Below are positions 16,380 to 26,900 of a stretch of 35,268 nucleotides of DNA, in pieces. Each line of letters starts with the position of its first letter. Position 1 is the stretch's first letter. A model generated the notes under the pieces. The model was not told the DNA's origin. It saw only the letters and a list, made by a program, of their open reading frames with translations, and ran no database searches. This DNA comes from Acidobacteriota bacterium. Lineage in GTDB: Bacteria > Acidobacteriota > Terriglobia > Bryobacterales > Bryobacteraceae. The translations under genes were made by a program, and so were the position numbers. The stretch is from contig SYKU01000311.1 in assembly GCA_005808865.1 (NCBI GenBank), forward strand, positions 1 through 35,268, written 5' to 3'.

Positions 16380-17743
16380 CCTGTTCTCCTGCTGAGCCGC
16401 ATCTCTCGTATGCGCTTTTGGGCGTCTGCAATGAACGCCGGCAAGTCTTCCAAGCGTCGCGCATGATATTTCCGGAATGTTTCCGGAATGCCGGGGGCAG
16501 TCAGTTCGACGTCGTCAATGAGGAGCGGTTGGATAAACGGATACCCTTCAGGCCACTCGACCGCCTCATCGATGGCCTTCTTCCATTCCCTTTGAAAGAA
16601 TCGCTTATCCATCCGCGTAGTATGTCGTGAAGCCAAAGGCACGAAATAAGAGCAGTGTTCGATGTTTTTCTCGATTACCAGCCTAAAGCTATCGCCGGAT
16701 TCCAACTGAAGCTTATCGAACCACACATCCACACCGGCCCCATCCAGCGCCTGTACCACTTGGAGGGCAACCGGGCGATCCTCGCTGGCATAGCTAAGAA
16801 ACACGGAGTAGGGCCGGAAGGCTTCGGGTTGTTCGGGAAGCGCTGCCTCCAAGGGAATAGCGGAACCAAATTGTCCCTGCCAGCGCCGATGCAGTTCCTC
16901 GACGAATTGAATCGCATCCCCTTCGCGATACGGCCACATTTTTCGGCGCTCGAGAAACATGCTGTATTCCTCATCGGGGCACAAGGTCCGATCGGCCACG
17001 ACACTGCCTTTCGCACCTTGCGTCAGCAGAAGGTCGCCCTTTGACGCCCGCAAGGCAAAGCGCGCGAGCCACCCTGGCAGACTGCACCCCAGAAGCAACA
17101 GCTTTTTAGATTTGAGCAGGTCGAACAGATTCGGCGGCCTCAAGTCGCGCGATTGCAGGCGATAGATATACTCGAGGATTTTTTCTTCCGTCAGGGCATA
17201 GTCGCCAGAAGCGTTGAACTTCCCCAACAGATGAAAGACCGTGGGACGCGGGGACGCGTCCCACTCGACGGGAAGATCCTGCATCTGAGCCTTCTCGGAG
17301 TACGACAATACAGCGGTACGCTTGGCGCCGCCGAAGCGTGTTTCATTCAACGCATCCGCCAGCAATGAATCGAAAGTAGTCGTGATAAACAGGTTCAGTC
17401 CACGGATTTCAGCCAAACGCCGCAGGGCTTTCGGAACGGGCCATCGGAGGTCGTTCCATATGTCTCTTACTTCGCGGAAAAGATCATCAGCTTCGTTTTC
17501 GGGATTCTGCAAGTAGAGGTTGGAAACATCCAGCAGTCTGTAGGCTCTGGGGAGAAGATCTTCTTTCAGACTCAATCGCCGAACCAGTTCGCGCGCCAAA
17601 CGGTCATAGAGCGTCGTTTGATCGGGATCGTCCCCTCCCACAGCAAGTTCCGGCCCGACTACGACAATTACCTCTCCATCGTGGATGTCGGTTAGCAAGT
17701 TGCGCCATTGGCGATCCGTGAAAGATTTTTCTAGCCGGGACAC
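16376..17743 (-). CDS. SIR2-like / TIR domain fusion protein
   Basis: About 455 residues from GTG 17743, chosen for its GGAGG eleven bases upstream; the frame is open to 17848. The N-terminal half is SIR2-like: VVVGPELAV (27-35), FITTTFDSLL (119-128), HLLGKFNASGDYALTEE (171-187) and KKLLLLGCSLPGW (214-226). The C-terminal part is a TIR domain: YSVFLSYASEDR (312-323), VWFDKLQLESGD (340-351), CSYFVPLASRHT (364-375) and FFQREWKKA (382-390), whose Glu386 is the likely NAD-hydrolysing residue. SIR2 enzymes of this type usually have TTNYD; here it is TTTFD, so the catalytic Asn seems replaced. Both domains process NAD in phage-defence systems such as Thoeris. It forms an operon with the nSTAND-CHASE2 gene. 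Base composition looks less GC-rich than its neighbours by eye. Confidence 0.85.
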   Translation of the reverse strand: MSRLEKSFTDRQWRNLLTDIHDGEVIVVVGPELAVGGDDPDQTTLYDRLARELVRRLSLKEDLLPRAYRLLDVSNLYLQNPENEADDLFREVRDIWNDLRWPVPKALRRLAEIRGLNLFITTTFDSLLADALNETRFGGAKRTAVLSYSEKAQMQDLPVEWDASPRPTVFHLLGKFNASGDYALTEEKILEYIYRLQSRDLRPPNLFDLLKSKKLLLLGCSLPGWLARFALRASKGDLLLTQGAKGSVVADRTLCPDEEYSMFLERRKMWPYREGDAIQFVEELHRRWQGQFGSAIPLEAALPEQPEAFRPYSVFLSYASEDRPVALQVVQALDGAGVDVWFDKLQLESGDSFRLVIEKNIEHCSYFVPLASRHTTRMDKRFFQREWKKAIDEAVEWPEGYPFIQPLLIDDVELTAPGIPETFRKYHARRLEDLPAFIADAQKRIREMRLSRRTG

Positions 17744-17764
17744 GATAACGGGAGCCTCCGGTAC

Positions 17765-17770
17765 ATTATA
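17765..17770 (-). promoter_or_regulatory. TATAAT -10 element before the SIR2/TIR operon
   Basis: A perfect TATAAT on the minus strand lies 21 bases before the GTG at 17743, with GGAGG between them. No good -35 hexamer is seen at 17 bases. The leader would be only about 15 bases, beginning close to the Shine-Dalgarno. Confidence 0.4.
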
Positions 17771-17848
17771 CTGGCTCAGCGTGAATTCGATGGACGCCCG
17801 GAAAGGGCACTGTCGCGAAACCCCTTGCCTCCAATGATGGGCCAGCAT

Positions 17849-18392
17849 TCGGGGTCAACTTGCTGATTCGCCTAGTCTTACATGTCATTTCACGAGGGGA
17901 CCCTGATATGGTGGGCCTATCGTAGAGTGGCCCAAACGTCTTCTGGGAACCGTCAGGCCGTCTCTGCTCGGATCGTTGTAGCCACTCGGAAGCCATCCAG
18001 GTTGACGCGTTAAACCGCCAAGCCTAAACCGGCGGCTCAACTGCCCAAACGACGATGTGGAAATCAGGTGACACAAGCCGGTTCGACGGACGGCAGGATC
18101 TTGCCAACTTTCTTGGCACGATTTGCCACTTTCTGAACTGACCCCCAAAAAGTGAGACATTCGGACATGTCACAACTTGCATCGAATGGGGAGGTCCGAA
18201 TGCGGGGACATGGAAGAAGAGAACGCCGGAGTACTGGGCACGCCCGCTGTTGAAGCGAGTCGATGGATGTAGTTGTTAGCATTGAGGATACTCTTGTCCT
18301 AGCGTACTCAATCCGCACGGATCTATGGGACAAAAAAAGAAACCCGCTGATCGTCACTTCTGAGACGCGCACCCTGGCGTGGCGCTGACAGG
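17849..18392. other. Intergenic stretch with possible mobile-element debris
   Basis: Roughly 540 bases without a supported gene. The bases 18134-18159 (reading TGAACTGACCCCCAAAAAGT and on to GAGACA) resemble the terminal repeats of IS3-type elements, but there is no transposase frame beside them. Minus-strand frames at 17885-18160 and 18064-18399 show no motif. The region separates the SIR2/TIR operon from a divergent gene. Confidence 0.35.
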
Positions 18393-18421
18393 TTGACAAG
18401 TTCCGCAGAGTCTGTTATGGT
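18393..18421 (+). promoter_or_regulatory. Sigma-70 promoter of the secreted-protein gene
   Basis: TTGACA (18393-18398) and TATGGT (18416-18421) are separated by exactly 17 bases. The predicted start of transcription is about 18427-18429, on the ATG at 18428. No Shine-Dalgarno is present, so the message is probably leaderless. This is the best promoter in the window. Confidence 0.65.
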
Positions 18422-18427
18422 CACGCG

Positions 18428-19240
18428 ATGCAATGTTTGAAACTCACAACTGTCTCAAGGGCCTTTTCACTATTGGCGGCGTTGGCTCTTGCGCAAGGGC
18501 TTAGGGCCGAGCTCGCCTGCAAAAACAGCGATTATCGAGGTGTATTCGGCGCCGTCGCCACAGGCGACTTCATCGCACCCCCGCCTGGAATTCCAGCAGG
18601 GCCGACCGTCCGCATCGGAAGGGTCGAGTCGGACGGAAATGGCAACGCTTCCATTCGCGCGACGCTAAGCCTGAACGGCGTCATCGTTAAGGAGGATTAC
18701 GGCGGGACGTACACTGTAAACCCGGATTGCACGATGAACGTCGTCTTGCTCATCCCATTTCCGGGCGTACCGGCGCCGATTCCATTCAGGTTTTTCGGCA
18801 TGCTGGCGGACGATGGACGGGAGCTGGCGATCCTTCTCCTGGAACCCGCCGGGAGTTCAGTCCGCATCGCGCTCCGGAAACAGCGTCGCGACGATTGTTC
18901 TAATGGCGACCTCTCAGGCGGCTACCTCCTCAACATGTCGGGATTCAATGCATTCCTCCCGGGGGTGACACCGGGGCAATTCGCGCGGCTAGGTAGGGTG
19001 AAATTCGACGGAAAGGGTGGATTCACGGCAAACACGCGCGTGAGCTATGCCGGGCGGATCGTGGAGGAGTCCTTCGCGGGCGTCTACTCGGTCGAGTCGT
19101 CCTGTACGGTTTCCCTGGTGTATACGCAGGGACAACAGTTCACCTGGAGCGGCATGATCAGGGACAATGCCACAGCCGTCGACTTCATGGTGAGCGAGCC
19201 GCAGGGAGCCGCGATCACCGGAAGCCTGAAAGCGCAGTAG
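18428..19240 (+). CDS. Secreted hypothetical protein with two repeated domains
   Basis: The protein has 270 residues with a signal peptide at about 1-27 (SRAFSLLAALALAQGLRA). The mature part is two copies of a ~105-residue unit. Unit 1 (about 36-140) contains RIGRVESDGNGN, SLNGVIVKE and GTYTVNPDCT. Unit 2 (about 163-268) contains RLGRVKFDGKGG, SYAGRIVEE and GVYSVESSCT. Each unit starts near a Cys (KNSDYRG/SNGDLSGGY) and has one Cys at the CT position, so disulfides are possible. Similar units occur in secreted proteins of Solibacter-like genomes in my memory; function unknown. It faces acnA convergently with 3 bases between stops. Confidence 0.8.
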   Translation: MQCLKLTTVSRAFSLLAALALAQGLRAELACKNSDYRGVFGAVATGDFIAPPPGIPAGPTVRIGRVESDGNGNASIRATLSLNGVIVKEDYGGTYTVNPDCTMNVVLLIPFPGVPAPIPFRFFGMLADDGRELAILLLEPAGSSVRIALRKQRRDDCSNGDLSGGYLLNMSGFNAFLPGVTPGQFARLGRVKFDGKGGFTANTRVSYAGRIVEESFAGVYSVESSCTVSLVYTQGQQFTWSGMIRDNATAVDFMVSEPQGAAITGSLKAQ

Positions 19241-19243
19241 GGC

Positions 19244-21892
19244 TTATCCGGCAATCTGCCGCAACACGTAGGGCAGAATACCGCCCGAGCGGAAGTATTC
19301 GATTTCCTGCGGCGTGTCGACTCGCACGATGGCGGTGAAGGTTTTCTCTCCGCCATCGGCGGCGACCGCGCGGACCGTGGCGCGGGCTGAACCTGCGAAA
19401 GCTTGCGCGATGCCATCCACGTGGAAGCTTTCGGTTCCCGAAAGGCCCAGGGACCCGCGAGTCTCGCCGGAGTCAAACTGTAGCGGGAGCACGCCCATTC
19501 CGACCAGATTCGTGCGGTGAATGCGCTCGAAACTCTCGGCGATCACTGCCTTTACGCCGAGCAGCGCTACGCCTTTCGCCGCCCAGTCGCGCGAGGACCC
19601 GGAGCCGTATTCCTTGCCCGCAATGATTATCAGGCCGACGCCTTCCGCTTGGTATTTCATGGAAGCGTCGTAGATCGACATCTGCTCTCCCGTCGGCGTA
19701 TTGGCGGCCAGATGGATCGTCCAGCCGCCCTCGGTCCCCGGCGCCAGTTGATTACGGAGACGAATGTTTGCGAGCGTACCGCGCACCATTACTTCATGAT
19801 TGCCGCGCCTCGCTCCGTAGGAATTGAAATCCCGCGGAGCGACCCCGAGCGAGATCAGGTACTTGCCCGCGGGGCTTTCGGATGAGAACGATCCGGCGGG
19901 TGAAATGTGGTCGGTCGTCACGGAGTCGCCCAGGACCGCAAGCGCCCGGAGATTCCGCAGATCTTCCACGGGCCGGTTGGGGTCGGCCATGTTGTCGAAA
20001 TAGGGCGGCTTCTTAATATACGTGGACTTGGCGTCCCAGGCGTACCGCTGCCCTTCGGGACAAGCGATAGACCGCCAGTTTGCGTCGCCGTCGAAGACCG
20101 CGCCGTACTCCTGCTTGAACATTTCCGGAGTCTGATGCTCGCGCACCGCGGCCTGCACTTCTTCGGCGGAAGGCCAGATGTCGCGCAGGTAGACAGGGCC
20201 GCCGTCATTATGGCCGAGCGGTTCGGTTTCGAGATCGATATCCACCCGTCCGGCAAGTGCGTAGGCGACAACCAGAGGCGGCGAGGCCAGATAATTCGCC
20301 TTCACTTGCGCGTTTACGCGGCCCTCGAAATTGCGGTTGCCGCTCAACACCGCGGCGACGGTTAGACCATTCGCCTTCACCGCCGCCGACACCGCGTCAG
20401 GCAGCGGGCCGCTGTTGCCGATGCACGTCGTACAGCCGTACCCCACGAGATGGAAGTTCAGCTTTTCGAGATAAGGCATTAACCCGGCGTGCTGCAGGTA
20501 GTCGAACACCACTTTCGAGCCTGGCGCGAGACTTGTCTTTACCCAGGGTTTGACGGCAAGTCCTTTCTCGACGGCTTTCTTGGCAAGAAGTCCCGCCCCC
20601 ATCATGACGGAAGGATTCGAAGTGTTCGTGCAACTGGTGATCGCCGCGATGACCACCGCACCGTTCTGCAACTTGGCTTCGGCGCTCTCGGGCGCGCCAA
20701 AAGCCGAGACGAAGTTCTGTTTGACGCCGCCTAGGTCGATGCGGTCCTGCGGACGCTTCGGACCGGCGAGCGACGGCGTAACCGTGGCCAGGTCGAGCTC
20801 GACGGTTTCGGCGAATACGGGATCGGGTGTCGAATCGGTGCGGAAGAGGCCCTGCTCCTTCGAATAGGCTTCGACAAGCGCGACTAGTGCCGCATCGCGG
20901 CCGGAGAACCGCAGGTAATTCAGGGTTTCGTCATCCACGGGGAAGAAGCCGATAGTCGCGCCGTACTCTGGCGCCATGTTGGCCACGGTGGCGCGGTCGG
21001 CAAGGCTCAACTGGCTCAGACCGGGTCCGTAAAACTCAACGAATTTACCGACAACGCCGCGCTTGCGCAGGATCTGGGTGACCGTGAGAACGAGATCGGT
21101 CGCAGTGCAGGCCGGGCGCAGCTTACCGGAGAGACGGAACCCGACCACTTTCGGGAGCAGCATCGAAACAGGCTGCCCCAGCATGCAGGCTTCGGCTTCG
21201 ATGCCGCCTACGCCCCAGCCGACGACGCCGAGTCCGTTGATCATCGTGGTGTGCGAGTCCGTGCCCACGACGGTGTCCGGATAAGCAAACGTCACGCCGT
21301 CCCGGGCGGCTGAGAAAACGACCTTTGCGAGGTATTCAAGGTTGATCTGATGAACGATGCCGGTATCGGGCGGCACGACGGCGAAGTTCTGAAACGAAGT
21401 TTGCGCCCAGCGGAGGAAACTGTAGCGCTCCCGATTGCGTTGGTATTCGAGTATGGCGTTATCGGCGAAGGAACCGGCTTGGCCGAAAGAATCGACCTGG
21501 ACGGAATGGTCGATCACCAACTCGGCGGGGAGCAGTGGGTTCGCGAGACCGGGGTCCTTACCCATGGCGGCGAGAGCGTCTCGCATCGCGGCGAGGTCAA
21601 CCGCGCAGGGAACGCCGGTGAAATCCTGGAGCAGAACGCGCGCCGGCATGAAGCTGATTTCCTTGGCCTCAGCCTGTCCTGCGGAGCGCGCGACGTATTC
21701 GATGTCGGAGGCTGACACCTTGCGTCCGTCTTCCTGGCGAAGCAGGTTTTCGAGAAGAATTCGGACAGAAACTGGAAGGCGGGAGACGCCGGCGAGGCCA
21801 GTCTTTTCAAGGGCGGAGAGGCGGTAGATGCGAAACGTGGAGCCGCCTGCGTGGAGGTCGGAAAGGGCGCCGAATGTGTTTGATTGGGGCAT
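19244..21892 (-). CDS. acnA: Aconitate hydratase A
   Basis: The 882-residue protein matches the AcnA/IRP1 type in length. The 4Fe-4S ligands are in [13 protein letters not shown] and [13 protein letters not shown]. Other hallmarks are [20 protein letters not shown], the swivel-domain [13 protein letters not shown] and [16 protein letters not shown], which holds the catalytic Ser. It interconverts citrate and isocitrate in the TCA cycle, and apo-forms can bind mRNA in some species. A TAGAAT hexamer ends 8 bases before the ATG and overlaps a GAAGGGG. No other TCA-cycle gene is adjacent. Confidence 0.96.
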   Translation of the reverse strand: MPQSNTFGALSDLHAGGSTFRIYRLSALEKTGLAGVSRLPVSVRILLENLLRQEDGRKVSASDIEYVARSAGQAEAKEISFMPARVLLQDFTGVPCAVDLAAMRDALAAMGKDPGLANPLLPAELVIDHSVQVDSFGQAGSFADNAILEYQRNRERYSFLRWAQTSFQNFAVVPPDTGIVHQINLEYLAKVVFSAARDGVTFAYPDTVVGTDSHTTMINGLGVVGWGVGGIEAEACMLGQPVSMLLPKVVGFRLSGKLRPACTATDLVLTVTQILRKRGVVGKFVEFYGPGLSQLSLADRATVANMAPEYGATIGFFPVDDETLNYLRFSGRDAALVALVEAYSKEQGLFRTDSTPDPVFAETVELDLATVTPSLAGPKRPQDRIDLGGVKQNFVSAFGAPESAEAKLQNGAVVIAAITSCTNTSNPSVMMGAGLLAKKAVEKGLAVKPWVKTSLAPGSKVVFDYLQHAGLMPYLEKLNFHLVGYGCTTCIGNSGPLPDAVSAAVKANGLTVAAVLSGNRNFEGRVNAQVKANYLASPPLVVAYALAGRVDIDLETEPLGHNDGGPVYLRDIWPSAEEVQAAVREHQTPEMFKQEYGAVFDGDANWRSIACPEGQRYAWDAKSTYIKKPPYFDNMADPNRPVEDLRNLRALAVLGDSVTTDHISPAGSFSSESPAGKYLISLGVAPRDFNSYGARRGNHEVMVRGTLANIRLRNQLAPGTEGGWTIHLAANTPTGEQMSIYDASMKYQAEGVGLIIIAGKEYGSGSSRDWAAKGVALLGVKAVIAESFERIHRTNLVGMGVLPLQFDSGETRGSLGLSGTESFHVDGIAQAFAGSARATVRAVAADGGEKTFTAIVRVDTPQEIEYFRSGGILPYVLRQIAG

Positions 21893-21900
21893 GCCCCTTC

Positions 21901-21906
21901 ATTCTA
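21901..21906 (-). promoter_or_regulatory. TAGAAT -10-like element before acnA
   Basis: TAGAAT on the minus strand, 8 bases before the ATG at 21892. There is no clear -35. It fits the pattern of -10 elements abutting start codons seen elsewhere in the window. Confidence 0.35.
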
Positions 21907-21991
21907 TCAGGGCAGGCTGGACTCCCAGGTCCGCGAACTATCCGATACGAATGGTGTTGGGATCATGCCGGATGGAAAACTGACGTCGCGT

Positions 21992-22825
21992 TCAGTAATT
22001 CCGCCTCGAAAACGAGTATAACCCTGCCAGGAGCATCACCAAGCCGAACAGCGCCGAACTCCACACTGGCATCCAGTCCGTCACGGTGTGCCCAAGTACA
22101 ATCTCGCGGCAGATCCTTCCGATATCAAACACCTTCGGAAGCGCAAAGTAGAAATACCGGACCGTATCTCGCGACCATTCCGAACTCAGCAGCCGCTCGA
22201 TTAGGTGCCGCTGTGCAAGAATCGGGCTCACCAGCATAACCCCAAATGTCACCATCGTCGCGACCACGGCGGATTCCGAAAGCACGGCCACCAGCAGGAC
22301 TAACGCAAGCAGAATCGCAAAGACGAAAACCGTGATCGCCGTGGAATACAAAAACTGGTGCGTCCAGACGCCCGTCTTGACTCCGAAGATGATCCACACC
22401 GCGAAAACCAGGTAGAACATGTTGGACGCGATCACGAGCACGTTCCCGACGTACCGGCCGAGTAGAATATGGTGCCGCGCGACCGGCTTCGAAAGCAGCA
22501 GTTCGATCCGGCCCGGTTCGAAGATCGTCGGAATCAGCCCCGCCGAGGCGAAAACGGAGAGAAACAGCCCGGCGGTGTAGAGAAACGCCGCGATACCGCC
22601 GTGAACTTCGCGAACAAGCCGGGTCAGGTCCATGGTACGGGCGTCTCTCCCGAAAATGGACATTGTGGCGAAAGCCCCTTCGACCACATCAATCTTCATG
22701 ATGAATAGAAAGAACAGAATCAGCGCGCTCGAACAGCCGACGAACCCCCAGATAATTTTCCTGGCCATGGCCTCGCGGAAGGTATCCCGCACCAGCGCGG
22801 TGGTGAGGGCGATGTTACTTGCCAT
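21992..22825 (-). CDS. ABC-2 type transporter permease
   Basis: The protein has 277 residues with about six hydrophobic segments. These lie near residues 25-45, 80-100, 130-150, 165-190, 195-210 and 250-270. The pattern resembles the NosY/ABC-2 permease group (PGRIELLLSKPVARHHILLGRY is the typical cytoplasmic loop). Its start overlaps the end of the ATPase gene by 11 bases, so the pair forms one exporter. The substrate cannot be read from the sequence; related systems export drugs, lipids or components needed for gliding or copper handling. Confidence 0.87.
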   Translation of the reverse strand: MASNIALTTALVRDTFREAMARKIIWGFVGCSSALILFFLFIMKIDVVEGAFATMSIFGRDARTMDLTRLVREVHGGIAAFLYTAGLFLSVFASAGLIPTIFEPGRIELLLSKPVARHHILLGRYVGNVLVIASNMFYLVFAVWIIFGVKTGVWTHQFLYSTAITVFVFAILLALVLLVAVLSESAVVATMVTFGVMLVSPILAQRHLIERLLSSEWSRDTVRYFYFALPKVFDIGRICREIVLGHTVTDWMPVWSSALFGLVMLLAGLYSFSRRNY

Positions 22826-23753
22826 CGACGGTCCTCATGAAGACCTCTTCAAGCGTGCTCGCCGTGCGGATGACGGACTCGATCTCGCATGACTCCGATC
22901 GCAGCAGATCGACGCTGCGGTTCGCCGCTTCGCGCGTGCCGAACTGAAACTCGCGAAAGCCGTTCTGAGCGCCGGCGCCCGCGAACAGCGCCGCGCCCGT
23001 GGCCGTCAACTCCGCCGCCAACCGTTCCGGAACATGCTCCGCCTTCACGCGATAACCGCTCCCTGCGGTGAGATCTCGTACTTCGCCCTGGACGGCCAAT
23101 TTCCCCCGGTGAATGATGGCGACGTCGCGGCAGAACGCCTCCACTTCCGCGAGCAGGTGGGAGTTGAGAAAGACCGTGACGCCCCGTTCCTCGAGCGCAT
23201 GCAGCATATCGCGAATCTGGCGGCGGCCGATGGGGTCGACACCGTCGCTCGGCTCATCGAGGATCAGCAGCGCGGGTTCGTGCATCAGCGCCTGCGCCAG
23301 CCCGACGCGCTGCAGCATGCCCTTCGAGTACTTGCCGAGCCGAACGTCGCCCCATTTTTCGAGTCCGGTGAGTGCGAGCAGTTCGGGAATCCGCCGCTTG
23401 CGCGCGGCGCCGTCGAGCCCCGAGAGCGCGCCGTAGAAATCGAGCATGCCCGCGCCGGTCAGGTAGGTGGGGAAGCGGTGGTTTTCGGGAAGATAGCCGA
23501 TAGGCTGACGGGCCGAAGGGTCCCGCCCGTCCTGACCGAAAATCAGCGCCCTTCCCTTCGTGGCGTGTGCAGCCGAAAGCAGCATCTTGACGAAGGTGGT
23601 CTTCCCTGCGCCATTCGGTCCGAGGAGTCCGAAGGTGGTGCCGCGGCGGACCCGCAGCGAGATGCCGTCAACAGCCACGAATTCGGCGCCGCTCCAGAAG
23701 TTGCGGAAGATCTTGGTCAAGCCTTCGGTTTCAATCGCGTAATCGGAGGGCAT
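22815..23753 (-). CDS. ABC transporter ATP-binding protein
   Basis: The 312-residue protein has Walker A GPNGAGKTT (about 40-48) and a Q-loop near YLPENHRFPTYLTG. The signature is in the variant form YSKGMLQRVGLAQAL. Walker B LLILDEPSDGVDP and the switch His in FLNSHLL follow. The ~80-residue C-terminal extension is typical of DrrA/CcmA-like exporters. It is translated first and overlaps the permease gene. A Shine-Dalgarno is not obvious. Confidence 0.93.
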   Translation of the reverse strand: MPSDYAIETEGLTKIFRNFWSGAEFVAVDGISLRVRRGTTFGLLGPNGAGKTTFVKMLLSAAHATKGRALIFGQDGRDPSARQPIGYLPENHRFPTYLTGAGMLDFYGALSGLDGAARKRRIPELLALTGLEKWGDVRLGKYSKGMLQRVGLAQALMHEPALLILDEPSDGVDPIGRRQIRDMLHALEERGVTVFLNSHLLAEVEAFCRDVAIIHRGKLAVQGEVRDLTAGSGYRVKAEHVPERLAAELTATGAALFAGAGAQNGFREFQFGTREAANRSVDLLRSESCEIESVIRTASTLEEVFMRTVDGK

Positions 23754-23919
23754 TCTGCGGCTTCAACAAAGATAACGCAGCCGCTGGGACGAATGTTCCG
23801 GCGGCGGGACCAGCCAGGCGTTACATCAACCCGGCTACAAGACGGCGTCGTCCCGTGATCGCGTGCGAACCCGGCGGAAGATCTACACGGCGGAACCAGC
23901 AATGACAGCGAGCCGATTA

Positions 23920-23941
23920 CCGGCAGGCAGTTTGCTGCCGG
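23920..23941 (-). terminator. Stem-loop after the TIGR03437 protein gene
   Basis: CCGGCAG and CTGCCGG form a 7-bp GC-rich stem with an 8-base loop, about 15 bases beyond the TAA at 23956-23958. A U-run is missing, so termination may need Rho. Confidence 0.4.
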
Positions 23942-23955
23942 CGGCGCGCTGGAGA

Positions 23956-26900
23956 TTAGTCTACGGCCACCAGGGGAACCGCCGGGCCTGTAGTTGGACT
24001 TGTTACACCCAGGACCTTCAGGGTTACGGGCAGCTTGTCGCCTCGCTGGTGCGCTCCTGGCACCCGAACGACGATCTGGTTCAGTCCGACCTCGCCAGGC
24101 ACCAGGCCGCTCCATTCGACGATCATCTCCGCCTCTCGATATCGCGGGTCTCCGAAATACACGGCCACTTTGTCCGTCACCGCAAGCGGGCTCGCGGGCG
24201 CCGGATTCCCCGCGCTCACCCTGCCGCCCTTGGTGGCGCCCATTCCAGTAGCGTAGATGATCAGCCTCTCGTCGCGTTTCGCGGGCCTATCCTTCGTCAC
24301 TCGCCTTCCGTCCAAATGGAAAATAGCCGCCTGCCCGTTCGGGTCGACGAACACAGCCGGAGCCGCCTTCGCCACCGTCAAGGCGTAGTTCTGGGATGCC
24401 ACCTGACGGTCAAAGGAGCGAACCATGAGCGTGTAACGTCCCGCGGCGAGTTCCGGCGGAATTTGAACGTTGATCTGCCCCGCGGAGGTAAGCAGAAGCG
24501 GTACTGGGCTTGTATTCAGAGTTACGCAAGCGCCGCCAAGCGTAGTTGGAAGAGGAGCGCCAGGACTGCGCGCTCCGTCGGTCGCTAGATTTTGGCCAAA
24601 AATCGCGGCAAGCGCGCCCGGGGCAACGGTAGGCAGGTAGCTAGCCGTGTTAACTACACCGTTCTGGCTGATCTGCGGGCGGTTCTGGGCATTCACCGGG
24701 TCCAGCGGAATGATACTCAGTCCGCTCGTGGTGAGCAGATACGCCGTCGTGCCAGAAGCATCGAGCGCCATCGTTCGCCCGTTGACGTTGACGCGCTGAT
24801 TTCCGGTCTGCGCGGAAAGCGGACCCTCCAGCGCTGAGAACGATCGCAGCGTGTTACCGGTCGCGATATCGACCAAGTCGACGCTCGGCGGCGTCGTGGG
24901 GAGTTGATTCTGATTGGCACGGATCGGTTGCGCAAATCGGAGAAAGTTCTGGGCTCCCGCGCTCGCGACCGCAGCCACGGGAACTGACACCGTCGGAGTC
25001 GGAACGGTCACTCCGCCGCGCTCAGGTATGCCGCCGGGTAGCGTTCCAGGGATCCCAACGGTCCCTCCCCCGCCGCCGGGCAGCCCTACTCCGGGCAGGC
25101 CTCCGCCCACAGCCCCCGTTGTCGGTGGCGCGGTGACAGGAGTCAGGGATTCATTCAGCACGGTCCCGTTAGCGACGTAATACTGTCCGCGCGGTCCCGC
25201 CGCGACCGGCCCGTAGTAACCCTGGATTGGCGCGGAAAAGATCGTGCGGCCTACGATAAATTGATCCGTCAGAGCATCGTACAAATAGGCGTTGCCGTTG
25301 CCCGCCATCAATAGAATCCGCTCGCCGTTAGGCGTCGCCGCCATGGTTCGCGGCGCTGGAATCGTACGGGCTGTCCCAAAGACGTCCGAATTCAGATCGC
25401 GCGGAATCGCCTGGTCGCCAACCACTTTCCACAGCGTTCCATCCGACATGATCAATTGTGGGCCACGAAGGCCGGTCGCGATCAGGCTCGGCGTCACAAC
25501 CGGGAAGTTGGCATTGAAGGGAATCGCCGGAAACTTGATGCGCCCTGTTATTACACCGCGATCCAGATCCACGATGCTGATGGACTCGCCTCCGCTGTTT
25601 GCGGCATAAAGAGTGTTCCCGTCAATTCCCAAAGCGAGCGAACGCGGCAATTGCCCCACTTTGATGGGATTGAGAAACCGCTTTTGCCGCATATCGAAGA
25701 CCTCGACGCGATTCATCCCGGAGTTCGAGATATACAGGCGCTGCCTGACCGAGTCGGTGACCATATCGACAAGGCCTTCGTTGATGGAAGCGCCGAGTTG
25801 AACCGGCATCACATCGCCACGCGATTCCGCATTTCGGAAATTCTGGTAAACGCGCACATTCGAAGGAATGTTGATGGCGTCGGCCGATTGAATCAGGAAG
25901 TCGTGCGGAGCCACGGTCCCGGGCGCACGGCCCGCCAGCGCATTGAAGGCGAAGCTGATCCTGGTTCCGGTACCGGACGGCTGGGAGAGGACTTGCGGAG
26001 ACGTCTGAACCGCCGCGCCCTGATTGCCGCCGGGAGCGGGACCGAATCCCTGTTGTGGAAAGCCCCCAGGGGCGGCGCCGCCTGCGCCCGGATTAAAGAT
26101 CGGAGGCAAAACGATGATGATCGCGCCGCCGGGAGCGCCGCCCCCCGGCCCGCCAATTCCGCCAAGCCCGGGGACTACACCACCCTGCTGGGCGGGCAGC
26201 AACATCGCGGTAGCCCGGACGTTTCCGCGCCCGATGTTCAGGACGTCCACCGCCGCGATGCGCTTCGATGCCTGCACTCCGCATTGATCGTTCGCCAACA
26301 GAACGACCGGCGATTGCGGCATGGCGATCGGATTTTGGTTTATCGTCGAGATGGGCAAAATCATGAATCCCGACTCAGACAGCGCGTAGATATTGCGGCC
26401 ATCCGAAGACATCACCATGTTGCCGACAAGGTTCTCCGGCAGTTGAAGGCCGAGCGTGATCAGTAAATTATCCGGGTCGTTCACTAGAAGCCGGCTGATA
26501 TTGGCTCGGGCTGGGGGGCTCTGAACGGGCGCGATGTTAAAGGCGGCATACAAGGTGGCTCCGTCCGGAGAAAACACGCTTCCGCCCTGATTTTGCTGAG
26601 TATTAAAATTACCCGCGGCTCCGCCAGGAAAAGTGAACGGAGCATTTGCAGCGTTCTCCTGCGCGAGAATCGCCAGTGTCTCGGTGTCGAATAGGCTCAG
26701 GCCGGCCATGAATTTCGACCCGTCCGGCGAAACGGCGAGCACCGAGGAAAGCCCCGCGACGGTCCGGCTCCGCAACACTGTCGCGGATGCGACCTCATAG
26801 ACGAAAACGCCCCTTGAAGTGGCGTTTGCGTTATTCACCCCGATGATGTGATTTCCATCGCGTGTGGTGGCAAGGCGACTACGAAACGCCAGGAAAATGC

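Noticed and set aside
18134-18159. IS3-like terminal sequence
   Set aside because: Resembles known IS ends, but there is no second copy and no transposase nearby, so no element was called.
18064-18399. Minus-strand frame of 111 residues
   Set aside because: No motif or start signal; overlaps the promoter of the 18428 gene.
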